The notes beneath the pieces are model-generated. The model saw nothing but the letters and a program-made list of their open reading frames with translations, ran no database searches and was not told the DNA's origin. A program made the translations under genes and the position numbers. This document shows, one piece after another, positions 9,380 through 17,679 of a stretch of DNA of 64,000 bases. The first letter of the stretch is position 1; every line of letters begins with the position of its first letter. The DNA comes from Flagellimonas eckloniae. Lineage in GTDB: Bacteria; Bacteroidota; Bacteroidia; Flavobacteriales; Flavobacteriaceae. Where the stretch lies: the NCBI RefSeq assembly GCF_001413955.1, contig NZ_LCTZ01000002.1:2342501-2406500 (forward strand), read 5' to 3'.

Positions 9380-9417
9380 TTAAACGCTATTTAAACACAG
9401 TTTAAACGCCCTTAAAC
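9380..9417. repeat. Phased TTAAAC array near left end
   Basis: TTAAAC occurs at 9380, 9391, 9402 and 9412, a period of 10-11 bp, so all copies face one side of the helix. The array overlaps the stop of the tail-collar gene. Similar pairs occur near the right end and inside the prophage (for example 23684, 30192, 45665). Confidence 0.6.
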
Positions 9418-10262
9418 TGTATCATAGCCAAAGTAAAGAAAGGCGGCCTGTTTTCATGGGGCTGACCACCACCTTTATTGTTTGTGGTTATTGAATGTGT
9501 ATGCGCTCCGGCGCTGTTAGTAGTTCCTGTTCGTGGTGTATCCAAGTCAGTGGCGCCACCAATTCCGCTTTGAGTGGTATTACTTCCGTTGGTTCTGTAT
9601 ACAGTGGCATTATGGGAATGGGAACCAGCGGAATTGGTGCTTCCGTCATGGTTGTGCGCAGGCATTTCGCTTTCAGTCAATGTATGCTCTTTTTCACCTC
9701 CGGTATCCCCAATATCATAGTCGTCATCACCGCTATCATAGCCAACAATAAACCTGCCGGATAGGTCGGGGGTTCCATTACTGCCATCACACAAAGCCCA
9801 TCCATCAGGAATATCGGCTATAGCACCAGCCCACATTATTATTCCGCCTATAGGCATTTTTGCGGATTGAAGCTCCAAAATGGTTTCCAGCCTTTTTAAA
9901 TCTGCCCAATCCATTGTGGCTTCACCAGTATTTCCAAATTGGGCTGTTCTGGTAAAATACGTGTCTTTAGAATCGCCTTGGCCATCAACCGGGCTTACAT
10001 CTTCTAAATAGGTGGCCTGTTCAATAGTTTCTATAATGGTCACCTCTGCACCGACTGGGCCACCGATAAAACGAACTATTTCTCCATTAAGTACCATCCA
10101 ACCATCTGAAACCACACCTGCGGTATCGACACATCCCTTTAGGATATAATTTTCGCCCCCAACGGATGCCAATTGAGCAACGGTTCCTATCATGGACTGT
10201 ATTAACATCAAAAATTCATTATCCCCCGGGAAACCATCCCCTTGTGCTATAAATTTATCCAT
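9402..10262 (-). CDS. Tail collar domain fibre protein
   Basis: This 286-residue protein is the last gene of the leftward tail operon. The middle carries the tail-collar signature PIGGIIMWAGAIADIPDGWALCDGS then GTPDLSGRFIVGYDSG (residues ~137-175), and the C-terminus is rich in His, Gly and Asn (PAHNHDG, AGSHSHN, GAHTHS, PHENRPPFFTLAMIQ), typical of collar/microcystin-dependent-type fibres. In virions such proteins sit at the fibre tip or baseplate and contact the host. The start overlaps the end of the preceding gene by 8 bases. The stop codon lies in the TTAAAC array. Confidence 0.78.
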   Translation of the reverse strand: MDKFIAQGDGFPGDNEFLMLIQSMIGTVAQLASVGGENYILKGCVDTAGVVSDGWMVLNGEIVRFIGGPVGAEVTIIETIEQATYLEDVSPVDGQGDSKDTYFTRTAQFGNTGEATMDWADLKRLETILELQSAKMPIGGIIMWAGAIADIPDGWALCDGSNGTPDLSGRFIVGYDSGDDDYDIGDTGGEKEHTLTESEMPAHNHDGSTNSAGSHSHNATVYRTNGSNTTQSGIGGATDLDTPRTGTTNSAGAHTHSITTNNKGGGQPHENRPPFFTLAMIQFKGV

Positions 10263-10752
10263 AACTCACTGTATATGTTTTATCAGGTAATTTGTAAAAA
10301 TCCACCAAAGCTTTCAATCGAATCATTTCAGGATTACTTAAATTCAATCCATTGGGAAGAACAACCTTGAAATCTTCGTCAAACTGTGCAAGGCTGGCCC
10401 TATCATAAAATCTGACAGGTTGATTGTTGGCCCGGTCATCAAAACGAACAGGTTTATCATCGTTTCTATCATAAAACCACACTGGCAAGGTGTAAACACC
10501 ATCTTCAATTACAATTCTTCGTTGTACTGTATCAAATGTATCGTTCAAGACCTTTTCTATAGAAAACACTTGAGCGGTATGTTCTAACTTATAGTTGGTT
10601 CTGTCCCTATATTGTAAAAACTGGATATGAAGCTCAGCTATAGGATGAACCAAGCATACCAACCAATGCAACATCTTGGTCGTTCTTCTCTTAATTGGGA
10701 CCAAAGAACCAACAAAGCGGTTAAAATCGATATTGAATATACTATCGTACAT
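10255..10752 (-). CDS. Putative baseplate protein in the gp48 position
   Basis: This 165-residue protein is not recognised by sequence. It follows the baseplate J-like gene (sharing base 10752) and precedes the collar fibre, the place where Mu has gp48 and P2 has gpI, proteins that join baseplate to fibres. Its middle contains three near-repeats, VWFYDRNDDKPVRF, DDRANNQPVRF and YDRAS, a short beta-like repeat of about 11 residues. No signal peptide or membrane segment is seen. The role is inferred from position only. Confidence 0.6.
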   Translation of the reverse strand: MYDSIFNIDFNRFVGSLVPIKRRTTKMLHWLVCLVHPIAELHIQFLQYRDRTNYKLEHTAQVFSIEKVLNDTFDTVQRRIVIEDGVYTLPVWFYDRNDDKPVRFDDRANNQPVRFYDRASLAQFDEDFKVVLPNGLNLSNPEMIRLKALVDFYKLPDKTYTVSYG

Positions 10753-11621
10753 TAAGCCTGCACTGTTTTGGGTATAAAGTTTATGGTTAAGTCACTATCA
10801 GATATTTCCATGTAACCGCTGTTGGCTATTGCAAAATCCTCAATCGCAACATAGTTCACCGGATTGGTAAAACTATGTTCAGCTTGTTTTACCGAAACTT
10901 CCCTTTCACTGCAACCTTCAACCTCTTGAAGCGCATCAACCAATTCAGCAATGCTGAACTCGCCATTGAAAGGTAGGTTTTTTAGGTATGCACGCAATGC
11001 ATCTTGCACAGGCTGGTTATTGGCTCCGTCTATCCTGCCTCCTGTCTCCGTAAGGACAAGTGGGTCATAGTAAAAATCCATGGTCAGACGTAATTTATCC
11101 GGGTCATCACTAAATACTTGAAACTTAGTTCCAGCGGGTGAAAGTCGGTTCCAGTAATCAATCAAACTATTTTTTTGGTCGTCGGTCAATTTTTGAAGGT
11201 TTCCGTCTGAATCCTCTGAAGCCGCCTTTATAAAAACAAACCTTCGCCCATCAAGTTCCTTGTTTTCAACAGAAGCCCTTTTAATGATTTGTGCGTCTTC
11301 TATTTCCTCATCGGTATATCCATCGTCCGAGTAAACTAATTGGGCGCCTGAAGCAACAAGAGGGTGGCCATATCGAAATGATAACGTAGCCTCTCTAAAC
11401 CAATCCAAAGTAAACAGTTTCTGCTCTGCTATTTTCTGGTCGGTCTCTTGTGTATAGGTATCATGGAATTGATACAATACCCATATAGAAGCTGCTACTA
11501 CGTATGCCCATAGATTATAAAGAGCAACCTTACTGGTGCTATCAAGTTCGTCCAAACTGGAAAACTCCGCCTTTTTGGCAAGGATTTCTTGCTTTATTTC
11601 ATCAATAGTCGGTGTGGCCAT
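10752..11621 (-). CDS. Baseplate J-like protein (gp47 counterpart)
   Basis: This protein of about 289 residues would form the baseplate wedge around the tail hub. The start MATPTIDEIKQEIL at 11621 is preferred over an ATG 48 bases upstream that lies in the preceding gene. The N-terminal helix, central strand-rich region (LRLTMDFYYDPLVL) and the C-terminal ALRAYLKNLPFNGEFSIAEL segment fit baseplate J-like proteins of Bacteroidota phages. In Mu, gp47 directly follows gp46. Here about 5 kb of other genes lies between them. The identification is from memory of the family and from order. Confidence 0.6.
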   Translation of the reverse strand: MATPTIDEIKQEILAKKAEFSSLDELDSTSKVALYNLWAYVVAASIWVLYQFHDTYTQETDQKIAEQKLFTLDWFREATLSFRYGHPLVASGAQLVYSDDGYTDEEIEDAQIIKRASVENKELDGRRFVFIKAASEDSDGNLQKLTDDQKNSLIDYWNRLSPAGTKFQVFSDDPDKLRLTMDFYYDPLVLTETGGRIDGANNQPVQDALRAYLKNLPFNGEFSIAELVDALQEVEGCSEREVSVKQAEHSFTNPVNYVAIEDFAIANSGYMEISDSDLTINFIPKTVQA

Positions 11622-11820
11622 TGTCCTTGGTTTTTTCTTTTTTAATATCCTTTCTCCATTTCTCGACAATCGGCTTTAAAAAGACCCAAACAATACCTGA
11701 AATAATAGGGAGGAAGAACCTTAATACCATATCCATTGGAATGGTAATGCTCAACGCTATTGTAGGTAGAATCAGTTTCCAGTTAACAGCTTGAAACAAG
11801 CTTGATATAAAGTTTCCCAT
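11602..11820 (-). CDS. Small membrane protein
   Basis: This protein of about 72 residues has one or two hydrophobic segments (WKLILPTIALSITI and FFLPIISGIVWVFL) and a strongly basic C-terminus (EKWRKDIKKEKTK). It overlaps the baseplate J-like gene by 20 bases and follows another membrane gene. Size and tail resemble a holin, but no motif proves that. The ATG at 11841, inside the previous gene, is an alternative start adding seven residues. Confidence 0.55.
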   Translation of the reverse strand: MGNFISSLFQAVNWKLILPTIALSITIPMDMVLRFFLPIISGIVWVFLKPIVEKWRKDIKKEKTKDNGHTDY

Positions 11821-11830
11821 GTGAAATAAC

Positions 11831-12265
11831 TTATGTAGCATTTTGACCTCCTTTCTTTCCTTTTCTTTTTGCCCATAGACTCAACAGCCACGCCCCAGAC
11901 AGGTAAACCAGCGTAACAACATGTTCTTGTGGAATATTCAATTCCATTTGCAATAGAGCTTCAACCGTTGCCACCACCCTTTTGGCAATCCATGGCTCCA
12001 AACCTGGGATAAGCGCAAGTACTAAACTGTACACGGCCTGAAACAAAATAGCCCATATTGCAAAATGTTTGTGTCTTACCCAAAATTTACCAGGTCTATT
12101 TTTTGAGAGGTCCGTGCCATAAACGGCTAGACCCAAAATTACCAGTCCTAGAAACGACAGTCCCAGGTTCTTTCCAAAAAGCTCCCAAAATGTCTGACTG
12201 AAAACTCCCGAACTTAACAATGTTGTTGTAATATCCATGTCCATTTGTATTTTTTCAATGATCAT
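11831..12265 (-). CDS. Multi-pass membrane protein of the tail cassette
   Basis: This 144-residue protein has about three hydrophobic segments (LGLSFLGLVILGLAVYG, FAIWAILFQAVYSLVLAL and VVTLVYLSGAWLLSLWA) and a basic C-terminus (KRKGKKGG). It overlaps the secreted protein gene by 11 bases, so the two are translationally coupled. A holin or an anchor for the exported neighbours are both possible. It is not recognised as a known family. Confidence 0.6.
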   Translation of the reverse strand: MIIEKIQMDMDITTTLLSSGVFSQTFWELFGKNLGLSFLGLVILGLAVYGTDLSKNRPGKFWVRHKHFAIWAILFQAVYSLVLALIPGLEPWIAKRVVATVEALLQMELNIPQEHVVTLVYLSGAWLLSLWAKRKGKKGGQNAT

Positions 12266-13547
12266 AAAACCATCTCAGTGAGTTTATCAATGTTGCATTA
12301 TCATTGTTCCCAGGTGTTGGGTTTGGATTGCTCGTTCCCCCAAATACCCCATCTACCGGCACCCAATGTTCTGGATAGATTGGCCTTCCGTTCTGTAACA
12401 TATATTCGTTGTAATAGAGGGTCCCGGCAAAGGGCGCTCGGTTAGCATCATTTGCATCTGCATTGTCCGCAAAGTTGTCATGCATCGATTCGTTCCATTG
12501 GGTTATCCTCAACATCAATGCATCGGATAAATCGCCATTAGACCCCGTACCACCAGATAAATCTACATTTCTGTAAAAGTTGTAGTTATTAAAATTTGAA
12601 ACAGTCCTATTCGTGGTATTTGCAAAGCGTATTAAATCGGTTACCGTCCAATGTTCACCTACTTCATAGCCTGTCACCACAGCTGGTATCATGTGCCCAT
12701 TATGATTAACGTCTTGCGGGCCGATGGAGGCGGAATTTCCCCATATCGAAGACCATTCGTATAGGTCGTTTCCTGAGTCATATTCCAACTGCCCGGCCAT
12801 GCTCTCACCGCTATGGTTTGAACTGCCCGGCATACCATTGAACATGATATTATCGTATACATCTTTAGCTGTGGTGTTCCCGTTAATGGCGTAAATACAA
12901 GCTGCCATTTGCGCAACCTCTGTTGCCATATGTGTTCGATTTCTATAAGCGTTGTCCGCTAAAGCACCCCCGTTTTGCTCTGTGTTATTGTACCATTTTT
13001 CAAAAACGTTTTCTTCCCACCAGTCCACACGGCCCTGCCACCAGTTCGGATAATCTAAATTCAATTGAGCCTTGAATGTAGGACTGTGGTGGATGTCCTT
13101 CAAGAACTCCATTACAAAACGGCCTATAAAAAACTCCCATAAGGGCGTTCCATTTGCGCATCTATCTATTTCTGTAACACTTGGATTGGATTGGCCGCAT
13201 TGACTAGTAGAAGGCCATCCTTTATAAGTCTGCCCCCCAGATTGTACGTCTACAGCATCAGACTCCATGTTGTCTATCCAACCTTTCATCCGGTTGAAGT
13301 GAACAATGCTTCCTGTGGAACGCCACATCAAAAGTTCAGCCATAAACGAGTCAGCGCTCCTATAAAATTCTTGGTTGGGATTTGCGGAGTCAAACCCTAA
13401 GTTTGGATTTATATTTACATCATTACCATCGCTCCCTGTAGTTGAACCATTGTATTCCCTGTCATACAAGTCCTTTAACTCCACTAGGGACTGTTGTCCA
13501 AATGAAGTGGACAATACAAAGAACAATATGTATAAAATATTTTTCAT
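12255..13547 (-). CDS. Secreted protein with lyase-like features, unassigned
   Basis: This 430-residue protein begins with a clear Sec signal peptide, MKNILYILFFVLSTSFGQ with cleavage before QSL. The ATG at 13547 shares one base with the preceding stop (TGATG), so the longer in-frame start is not needed. The mature part is rich in Trp, Asn and His and looks helical in the middle (MATEVAQMAACIYAI) with segments such as DVNHNGHMIPAVVTGYEVG. This recalls alpha/alpha-barrel polysaccharide lyases, but no catalytic motif can be confirmed. It lies inside the baseplate operon, so a tail-associated or exported glycan-degrading enzyme is a hypothesis. Confidence 0.6.
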   Translation of the reverse strand: MKNILYILFFVLSTSFGQQSLVELKDLYDREYNGSTTGSDGNDVNINPNLGFDSANPNQEFYRSADSFMAELLMWRSTGSIVHFNRMKGWIDNMESDAVDVQSGGQTYKGWPSTSQCGQSNPSVTEIDRCANGTPLWEFFIGRFVMEFLKDIHHSPTFKAQLNLDYPNWWQGRVDWWEENVFEKWYNNTEQNGGALADNAYRNRTHMATEVAQMAACIYAINGNTTAKDVYDNIMFNGMPGSSNHSGESMAGQLEYDSGNDLYEWSSIWGNSASIGPQDVNHNGHMIPAVVTGYEVGEHWTVTDLIRFANTTNRTVSNFNNYNFYRNVDLSGGTGSNGDLSDALMLRITQWNESMHDNFADNADANDANRAPFAGTLYYNEYMLQNGRPIYPEHWVPVDGVFGGTSNPNPTPGNNDNATLINSLRWFYDH

Positions 13548-15475
13548 CAATTTGTGTATGTTATGGAAATGGATGGCGCCACCCCGGTGCCGTTCCAAGA
13601 TATAGCTACTCTCTCACCAGAACCTGACAAGTGCGTGAATATTACCCCAAGGTTATCGGACGAATCATATCCGCCCCTGTTTACCCACTCCTGTACAGCA
13701 GAAGAAATATCCACGGTGTCGTATGTACTTCCATCCGTCCACGATTCAATACTGCTCCACGCTATTGTTGTTGCCGTTGTTGTCCTGTTGGTTATACTTG
13801 AATTGTTTGTATTGGATAAGGCAGCATCCGCACTTTCAACATTGATGTTCTGGCTAATGGCATCAGAATCCGTTGCGCTGGCCTCAAAAGTTACCACTGC
13901 ACTTACGATTGTTGCTCCAGCGGGAATGCTAAGTCCAGGAAATACTGTCAACACTGCTTGTGCATCATTGAAGTTCAACGCGCCCGAACCATTGGCAACA
14001 CTGCCACTTGAGGTTGTTTCTTCCCCATCGCCCAAACTTTCGTCAACCGAAGCTGTGGCAACTGCGGTAGCATCATACCCTACCATATTACCGGAAGCGG
14101 TATAGGTGTTTGTTGCTGTTTTTCTTAAAATTACATATTGGTCATACCCTTCGAGTTTAACACCTCCTTCTCCTTGGGAGCCTATGAAATTGATGGTCAC
14201 CCCAGTGTCACTTATAAGATTTATTATGGCTCCAGCATTGTCCGTTCTAAAAGGCCATACATCGTCTACGTTTCCGGTATCATCAACGGTAATGGATATT
14301 TCGTTTGCACCACTTTCAGCATTTACAATCTTCCTACCTATATCAGCCCCAGAGGTCACATTTTGGTCAAGTGTCGATAAATTGACATCTGCGGACAGTT
14401 CAACAGAAACAGGGGATTTGTTGGCGTTTGATAATCGGTTTTGGTCATCTGTGGAAAGGCTTCCTCCTTCTCCTTCAAATAGAACTTTTTCAAAACCGCT
14501 ACCCCTGTCAACCTCAAATGAATTATCTGAATTGTTCATTCTGACCGTTCCCGTACCGTCAGTTCCAACATTTGTCGGTTGCAATTTCATGCGAACGCTG
14601 GCGTGTATAAAGGGGAAGTTAACTGTTCCAATTCCTGTTAAACTGGTCAGGCTGTTGATTTCATTTCCGTTGGCATCCAATGTGCCGCCTAATTCTGGGG
14701 TCGTGTCTTCCACAACATTAGCTATGCCAGAACCTGAACCATTTAAATACAAATCATCCAAAGCTCCTTCGACTGTGGTTTGACTATTATTAGTGTATGG
14801 AACTTCCGATGCTGTTTGGTCATCTGAACCCCCGCCGCCTCCGGCATTATCTACATAATCTTTAGTTGCCACATCTGTACTAATTGTTGGTGCTCCGGAA
14901 CTATTAAAAGTATAATCATACCCCACTCCATTTGATTCAAAATCAATTCCAGCTAAATCACTTCCTAACCAAAAAATGACCAAATCCAAACCATCCACCC
15001 CACCAAGAAGCTGAATTGTTCTGGTATCGTTATCTGATATAAGACCATTCCCAGAAGAATGAAGTAAAGAGAAATCAGATGTAAGTATATTTGAACCTTG
15101 TGTCAAATAAAGGGAATTGTCGATACCAATCTGATAAGGACTCCCAATCGTACCAGAACCAGATATTGTTATCGGTGAAGTTGCATTAACAATAGTTCCA
15201 GAACCATCAATATCAAGATTTACTGGTATGTTGGTAATATTTGTCCAATCAACCGAAGAACTAGCTGACATTCTGGGAACCCATCCAGCACCAATATTAA
15301 TAACTTCCAAACCTAACGTCACATCATAGGCAGTATACACAACATTTGTATCAGAAACATCAATCTGTGATATTTCGGTTGTTGTCAGCTTTCCTAGCCT
15401 AATATATTTTTGTTTAGCTTGGCCATAGCCAAAGAAGATGCCCAATAAGGACAATAACAATAATAGATTTTTCAT
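13547..15475 (-). CDS. Fibre-like protein with signal peptide and C-terminal DNRLRE-like domain
   Basis: This 642-residue protein starts with a Sec signal peptide (MKNLLLLLSLLGIFFGYGQ). The body is Gly/Ser/Asn/Thr-rich and beta-type, as in phage fibres (SPITISGSGTIGSPYQIG, ATKDYVDNAGGGGG, DLYLNGSGSGIANVVEDTTPELG). The last ~150 residues (from about ATIVSAVVTFEAS to VQEWVNRGGYDSS and GVAPSISITY) resemble DNRLRE/CBM96-type adhesion domains. Tail fibres are normally assembled in the cytoplasm without a signal, so the signal peptide is odd. It may be exported to the cell surface or cleaved only in part. Confidence 0.65.
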   Translation of the reverse strand: MKNLLLLLSLLGIFFGYGQAKQKYIRLGKLTTTEISQIDVSDTNVVYTAYDVTLGLEVINIGAGWVPRMSASSSVDWTNITNIPVNLDIDGSGTIVNATSPITISGSGTIGSPYQIGIDNSLYLTQGSNILTSDFSLLHSSGNGLISDNDTRTIQLLGGVDGLDLVIFWLGSDLAGIDFESNGVGYDYTFNSSGAPTISTDVATKDYVDNAGGGGGSDDQTASEVPYTNNSQTTVEGALDDLYLNGSGSGIANVVEDTTPELGGTLDANGNEINSLTSLTGIGTVNFPFIHASVRMKLQPTNVGTDGTGTVRMNNSDNSFEVDRGSGFEKVLFEGEGGSLSTDDQNRLSNANKSPVSVELSADVNLSTLDQNVTSGADIGRKIVNAESGANEISITVDDTGNVDDVWPFRTDNAGAIINLISDTGVTINFIGSQGEGGVKLEGYDQYVILRKTATNTYTASGNMVGYDATAVATASVDESLGDGEETTSSGSVANGSGALNFNDAQAVLTVFPGLSIPAGATIVSAVVTFEASATDSDAISQNINVESADAALSNTNNSSITNRTTTATTIAWSSIESWTDGSTYDTVDISSAVQEWVNRGGYDSSDNLGVIFTHLSGSGERVAISWNGTGVAPSISITYTN

Positions 15476-15768
15476 TTTTTATCGAGTTTCCAGTTATAGA
15501 TTTCTTGGCCTTTTCTCGTATACATAACGGCCTCATTATTTTCATTTATTTCAAGCCTTGGGGTTTCGTCCCTAATCTTGGCCATAGCCTCATCTTGTAA
15601 TAAGAGGGCATCAATCAACTGTTTTCTTTTCTTTTCATTGTGGTTTTGCGCATCAATCAAATTCAGGGCCATATCAGCCTCGACATCAACCTGCTTTTTC
15701 CAAAGCAAAAACAATGACACAACCAATGCTGCGATTACAAATCCAAAAATCCAAAGTGCTATTATCAT
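15472..15768 (-). CDS. Single-pass membrane protein, spanin-like layout
   Basis: This 98-residue protein has one N-terminal membrane segment (IIALWIFGFVIAALVVSLFLLW) followed by a charged, helical, coiled-coil-prone stretch (ALNLIDAQNHNEKKRKQLIDAL). It overlaps both neighbours by four bases. The layout fits an inner-membrane spanin or an anchor for the exported fibre, but no second spanin component is certain. No family is recognised. Confidence 0.5.
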   Translation of the reverse strand: MIIALWIFGFVIAALVVSLFLLWKKQVDVEADMALNLIDAQNHNEKKRKQLIDALLLQDEAMAKIRDETPRLEINENNEAVMYTRKGQEIYNWKLDKK

Positions 15769-16436
15769 GGGTATGATGTAAAAAGGTTAATATCTAACTC
15801 TTGGTCGGTGGCCTGCCCGTCGGGCATGTCCCGCTTAAATTCTCCATGGCACCATTCACCATTTTCATATCTTCCATCACCACGTCCTTGAAATTCCTCA
15901 CCAGCAATTGGATAATTGTTGGTGTTGGTGGTATTTTTATACCACCTGTAACCGTTCCATTTTAGGAATTGGGTAGATGCCAAGTCCGTTAACAGGTCAT
16001 TTAACGCATTCAATTGGTCTTGTAGGCCCGTCAAGGTCGTTCCCAAGTCCGTAATCTCACCTATGGTATGCTCGGGAGGGTGAACGTAATTGTTGAGACT
16101 GTTTAGTTTAGCCAACAATGCCGTAGTGAAATCCTCCGTGGACAATTGTTTTCCAGTGACCTTATCCACTTTTGCATCCAACGCACTTTGTAGTCCTGAA
16201 ATCTTTGCTATGGTGAAATTGGTAGGTTCTTGGTACTGCTTTATGGTCGTTGCAGCTTCATTGCCCTCGCCGTCCTTCAATGTAATTTCCAAGTCAGTTC
16301 CGTTGGCTTGAATCCCAACGACCAAGTTGCCTTCATCCTTGTGCCAAAAACTGGCCAATATGTTCTGCCATTTGGTAATTATAACAGGGTCGGTACAGGT
16401 CAAGTACGCTAATAATATTGATAAACTTTGCTTCAT
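15765..16436 (-). CDS. Tail fibre-like protein with triple-helix-type repeat
   Basis: This 223-residue protein contains the segment ALDAKVDKVTGKQLSTEDFT followed by TALLAKLNSLNNYVHP, a pattern common in fibres of Bacteroidota phages. The C-terminal region is Gly/Trp/Asn-rich (FLKWNGYRWYKNTTNTNNYP). The N-terminus MKQSLSILLAYLTC is moderately hydrophobic but less convincing as a signal peptide than those of its neighbours. It starts right after the LysM-like gene and overlaps the membrane protein gene. Role: fibre or baseplate decoration, inferred. Confidence 0.6.
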   Translation of the reverse strand: MKQSLSILLAYLTCTDPVIITKWQNILASFWHKDEGNLVVGIQANGTDLEITLKDGEGNEAATTIKQYQEPTNFTIAKISGLQSALDAKVDKVTGKQLSTEDFTTALLAKLNSLNNYVHPPEHTIGEITDLGTTLTGLQDQLNALNDLLTDLASTQFLKWNGYRWYKNTTNTNNYPIAGEEFQGRGDGRYENGEWCHGEFKRDMPDGQATDQELDINLFTSYP

Positions 16437-16724
16437 CTATTTGAAATATTTACATATATCGCACGGGTCTATATTGTCCACAATGTCATCCGCTTCATTA
16501 CTAAGTGCCGTCGCGGGCAGAATCCCTTTTTTACTGAAATAATCGGAAACCCCGGTATCCGTGTCCTCATATTCTATCGCTTTCAATTCAAAACCAACGG
16601 AAAGTTCATCGGTTACCGACAAATCGTTTTCAAGGGCCAATTGCACGACCGCCTCGACGGTTCCATATCCCTGAATGGCCAAATCCAATAATGACTGTTC
16701 CCCTATGACGGTTGTATCACTCAT
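16437..16724 (-). CDS. LysM/tail-X-like small protein
   Basis: This 95-residue protein has an N-terminal segment, QSLLDLAIQGYGTVEAVVQL followed by ALENDLSVTDELSVG, that reads like the LysM/tail protein X fold seen in Bacteroidota phages. Such proteins can bind peptidoglycan or join the tail tube to the hub. It overlaps the gp25-like gene by 8 bases. Two Cys sit near the C-terminus (PCDICKYFK). Family assignment is from pattern only. Confidence 0.5.
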   Translation of the reverse strand: MSDTTVIGEQSLLDLAIQGYGTVEAVVQLALENDLSVTDELSVGFELKAIEYEDTDTGVSDYFSKKGILPATALSNEADDIVDNIDPCDICKYFK

Positions 16725-16995
16725 TCGTTTTCAATCTTATCCGTTCCTTAAGTTCATCATAATCCTTTCCATCCCTGGCCAAATGAAGCTTTACGCGCTG
16801 TTTCAAATCGGCTTCGGTAACATTCGAGTGAACCAATCTGAAAATATCAACTCCCAAGATGGGGTCTTCTTTCAGTTCGCCTTGGGCCATTTCCAAAATG
16901 GCCTGCACCTCTTGGTCAAGGCTATCGCCCACTACAAAATCACCGTTCTCAATGAGAAGGTCACCGTCTTCGCCCAAAAGAAAATCCTGTTCCAT
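16717..16995 (-). CDS. Baseplate wedge protein, gp25/gp46-like
   Basis: This 92-residue protein has the layout of Mu gp46/P2 W/T4 gp25-like baseplate wedge proteins: short strands DLLIENGDFVVGDSL, then QAILEMAQGELKEDPILGVD, then a helical C-terminus with LKQRVKLHLARDG. Such proteins anchor the wedge to the hub and sheath. In Mu the next gene is gp47. Here a 5-kb cassette intervenes before the J-like gene at 11621. The gene follows a 67-residue hypothetical gene with one base between them. Confidence 0.65.
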   Translation of the reverse strand: MEQDFLLGEDGDLLIENGDFVVGDSLDQEVQAILEMAQGELKEDPILGVDIFRLVHSNVTEADLKQRVKLHLARDGKDYDELKERIRLKTNE

Positions 16996-16996
16996 A

Positions 16997-17200
16997 TCAC
17001 TGTATCGTTCCCGTTACACTTCCACTTCCAGTCTGTACCCCGTTCACCTGCACAGACCTGCCCACAACATATCCCTCAACCGCATCCGCTATTTTTTGGG
17101 CAATCCTTTCCCTCGCATCTGCAACGGTCACCTGCTGGTCTGCCTCATCATCAAATGCGGCCTCAATGTTGCTTTTCAATTGCTCCTTGCTATCTGGCAT
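16997..17200 (-). CDS. Small hypothetical baseplate-region protein
   Basis: This 67-residue acidic protein (SNIEAAFDDEADQQVTVADA, then IAQKIADAVEGYVVG and a Gly/Thr-rich tail) lies between the spike-like and gp25-like genes with gaps of 1-5 bases. A similarly small gene occurs in some Bacteroidota prophages at this place. The function is unknown. Short spacing and codon use support that it is real. Confidence 0.55.
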   Translation of the reverse strand: MPDSKEQLKSNIEAAFDDEADQQVTVADARERIAQKIADAVEGYVVGRSVQVNGVQTGSGSVTGTIQ

Positions 17201-17205
17201 TCAAA

Positions 17206-17679
17206 TCACTTTAAAATGGTGTTTAACCGTTGTTTAATCTCTGTCACAGCTACCTTATTGATAGTGGTTCCGTTGATTACTATTATTTTGTTCACTTCGT
17301 CAATAAAATCGTTCAGAACATCCTTAAGGCTCTCATTTGCCTTCCTCACCACCAGACCATCCTCTTTTACCGTTAGTTCCGTTTCATTTGAAACCACTGT
17401 CATTTCCTCAACATGCTCGGCCTCAATCAAAAATGTGAACGCCGAATGGTTCCCTATGATGCCCAACAGGCACTTGCTGCCAACTTTGGGTCTTTTATCG
17501 ATATGCCCCAATCCAAGAAGCACATCATAATATTCCAGTTCATCGATAAGGCCTATGGCCACCATCCTCTTATTGTCCCAATCCACCTCCTTGACATTGG
17601 CCCATACCATTTGTGGCTTTACAGCGCTTTTCTGCGCTTCGCCCAACAGCCTTGTGAACTCATCCAGTTCCTTTCCCAT
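17206..17679 (-). CDS. Baseplate assembly/spike protein, gpV/gp45-like
   Basis: This 157-residue protein contains a beta-rich core (PQMVWANVKEVDWDNKRMV, YYDVLLGLGHIDKRPKVGSK, CLLGIIGNHSAFTFLIEAEH) typical of the OB-fold of gpV/Mu gp45-like tail spikes, followed by a helical C-terminus. It shares one base with the hub gene upstream and precedes the gp25-like gene, matching Mu order 44-45-46. It would tip the tail tube. The stop region contains a TTTAA-rich repeat similar to those at the prophage ends. Confidence 0.65.
   Translation of the reverse strand: MGKELDEFTRLLGEAQKSAVKPQMVWANVKEVDWDNKRMVAIGLIDELEYYDVLLGLGHIDKRPKVGSKCLLGIIGNHSAFTFLIEAEHVEEMTVVSNETELTVKEDGLVVRKANESLKDVLNDFIDEVNKIIVINGTTINKVAVTEIKQRLNTILK

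Noticed and set aside
13554..14783. Plus-strand frames of 183 and 225 codons
   Set aside because: Shadows of the fibre-like gene at 13547-15475; Ser/Pro/Val-rich with no protein-like pattern.
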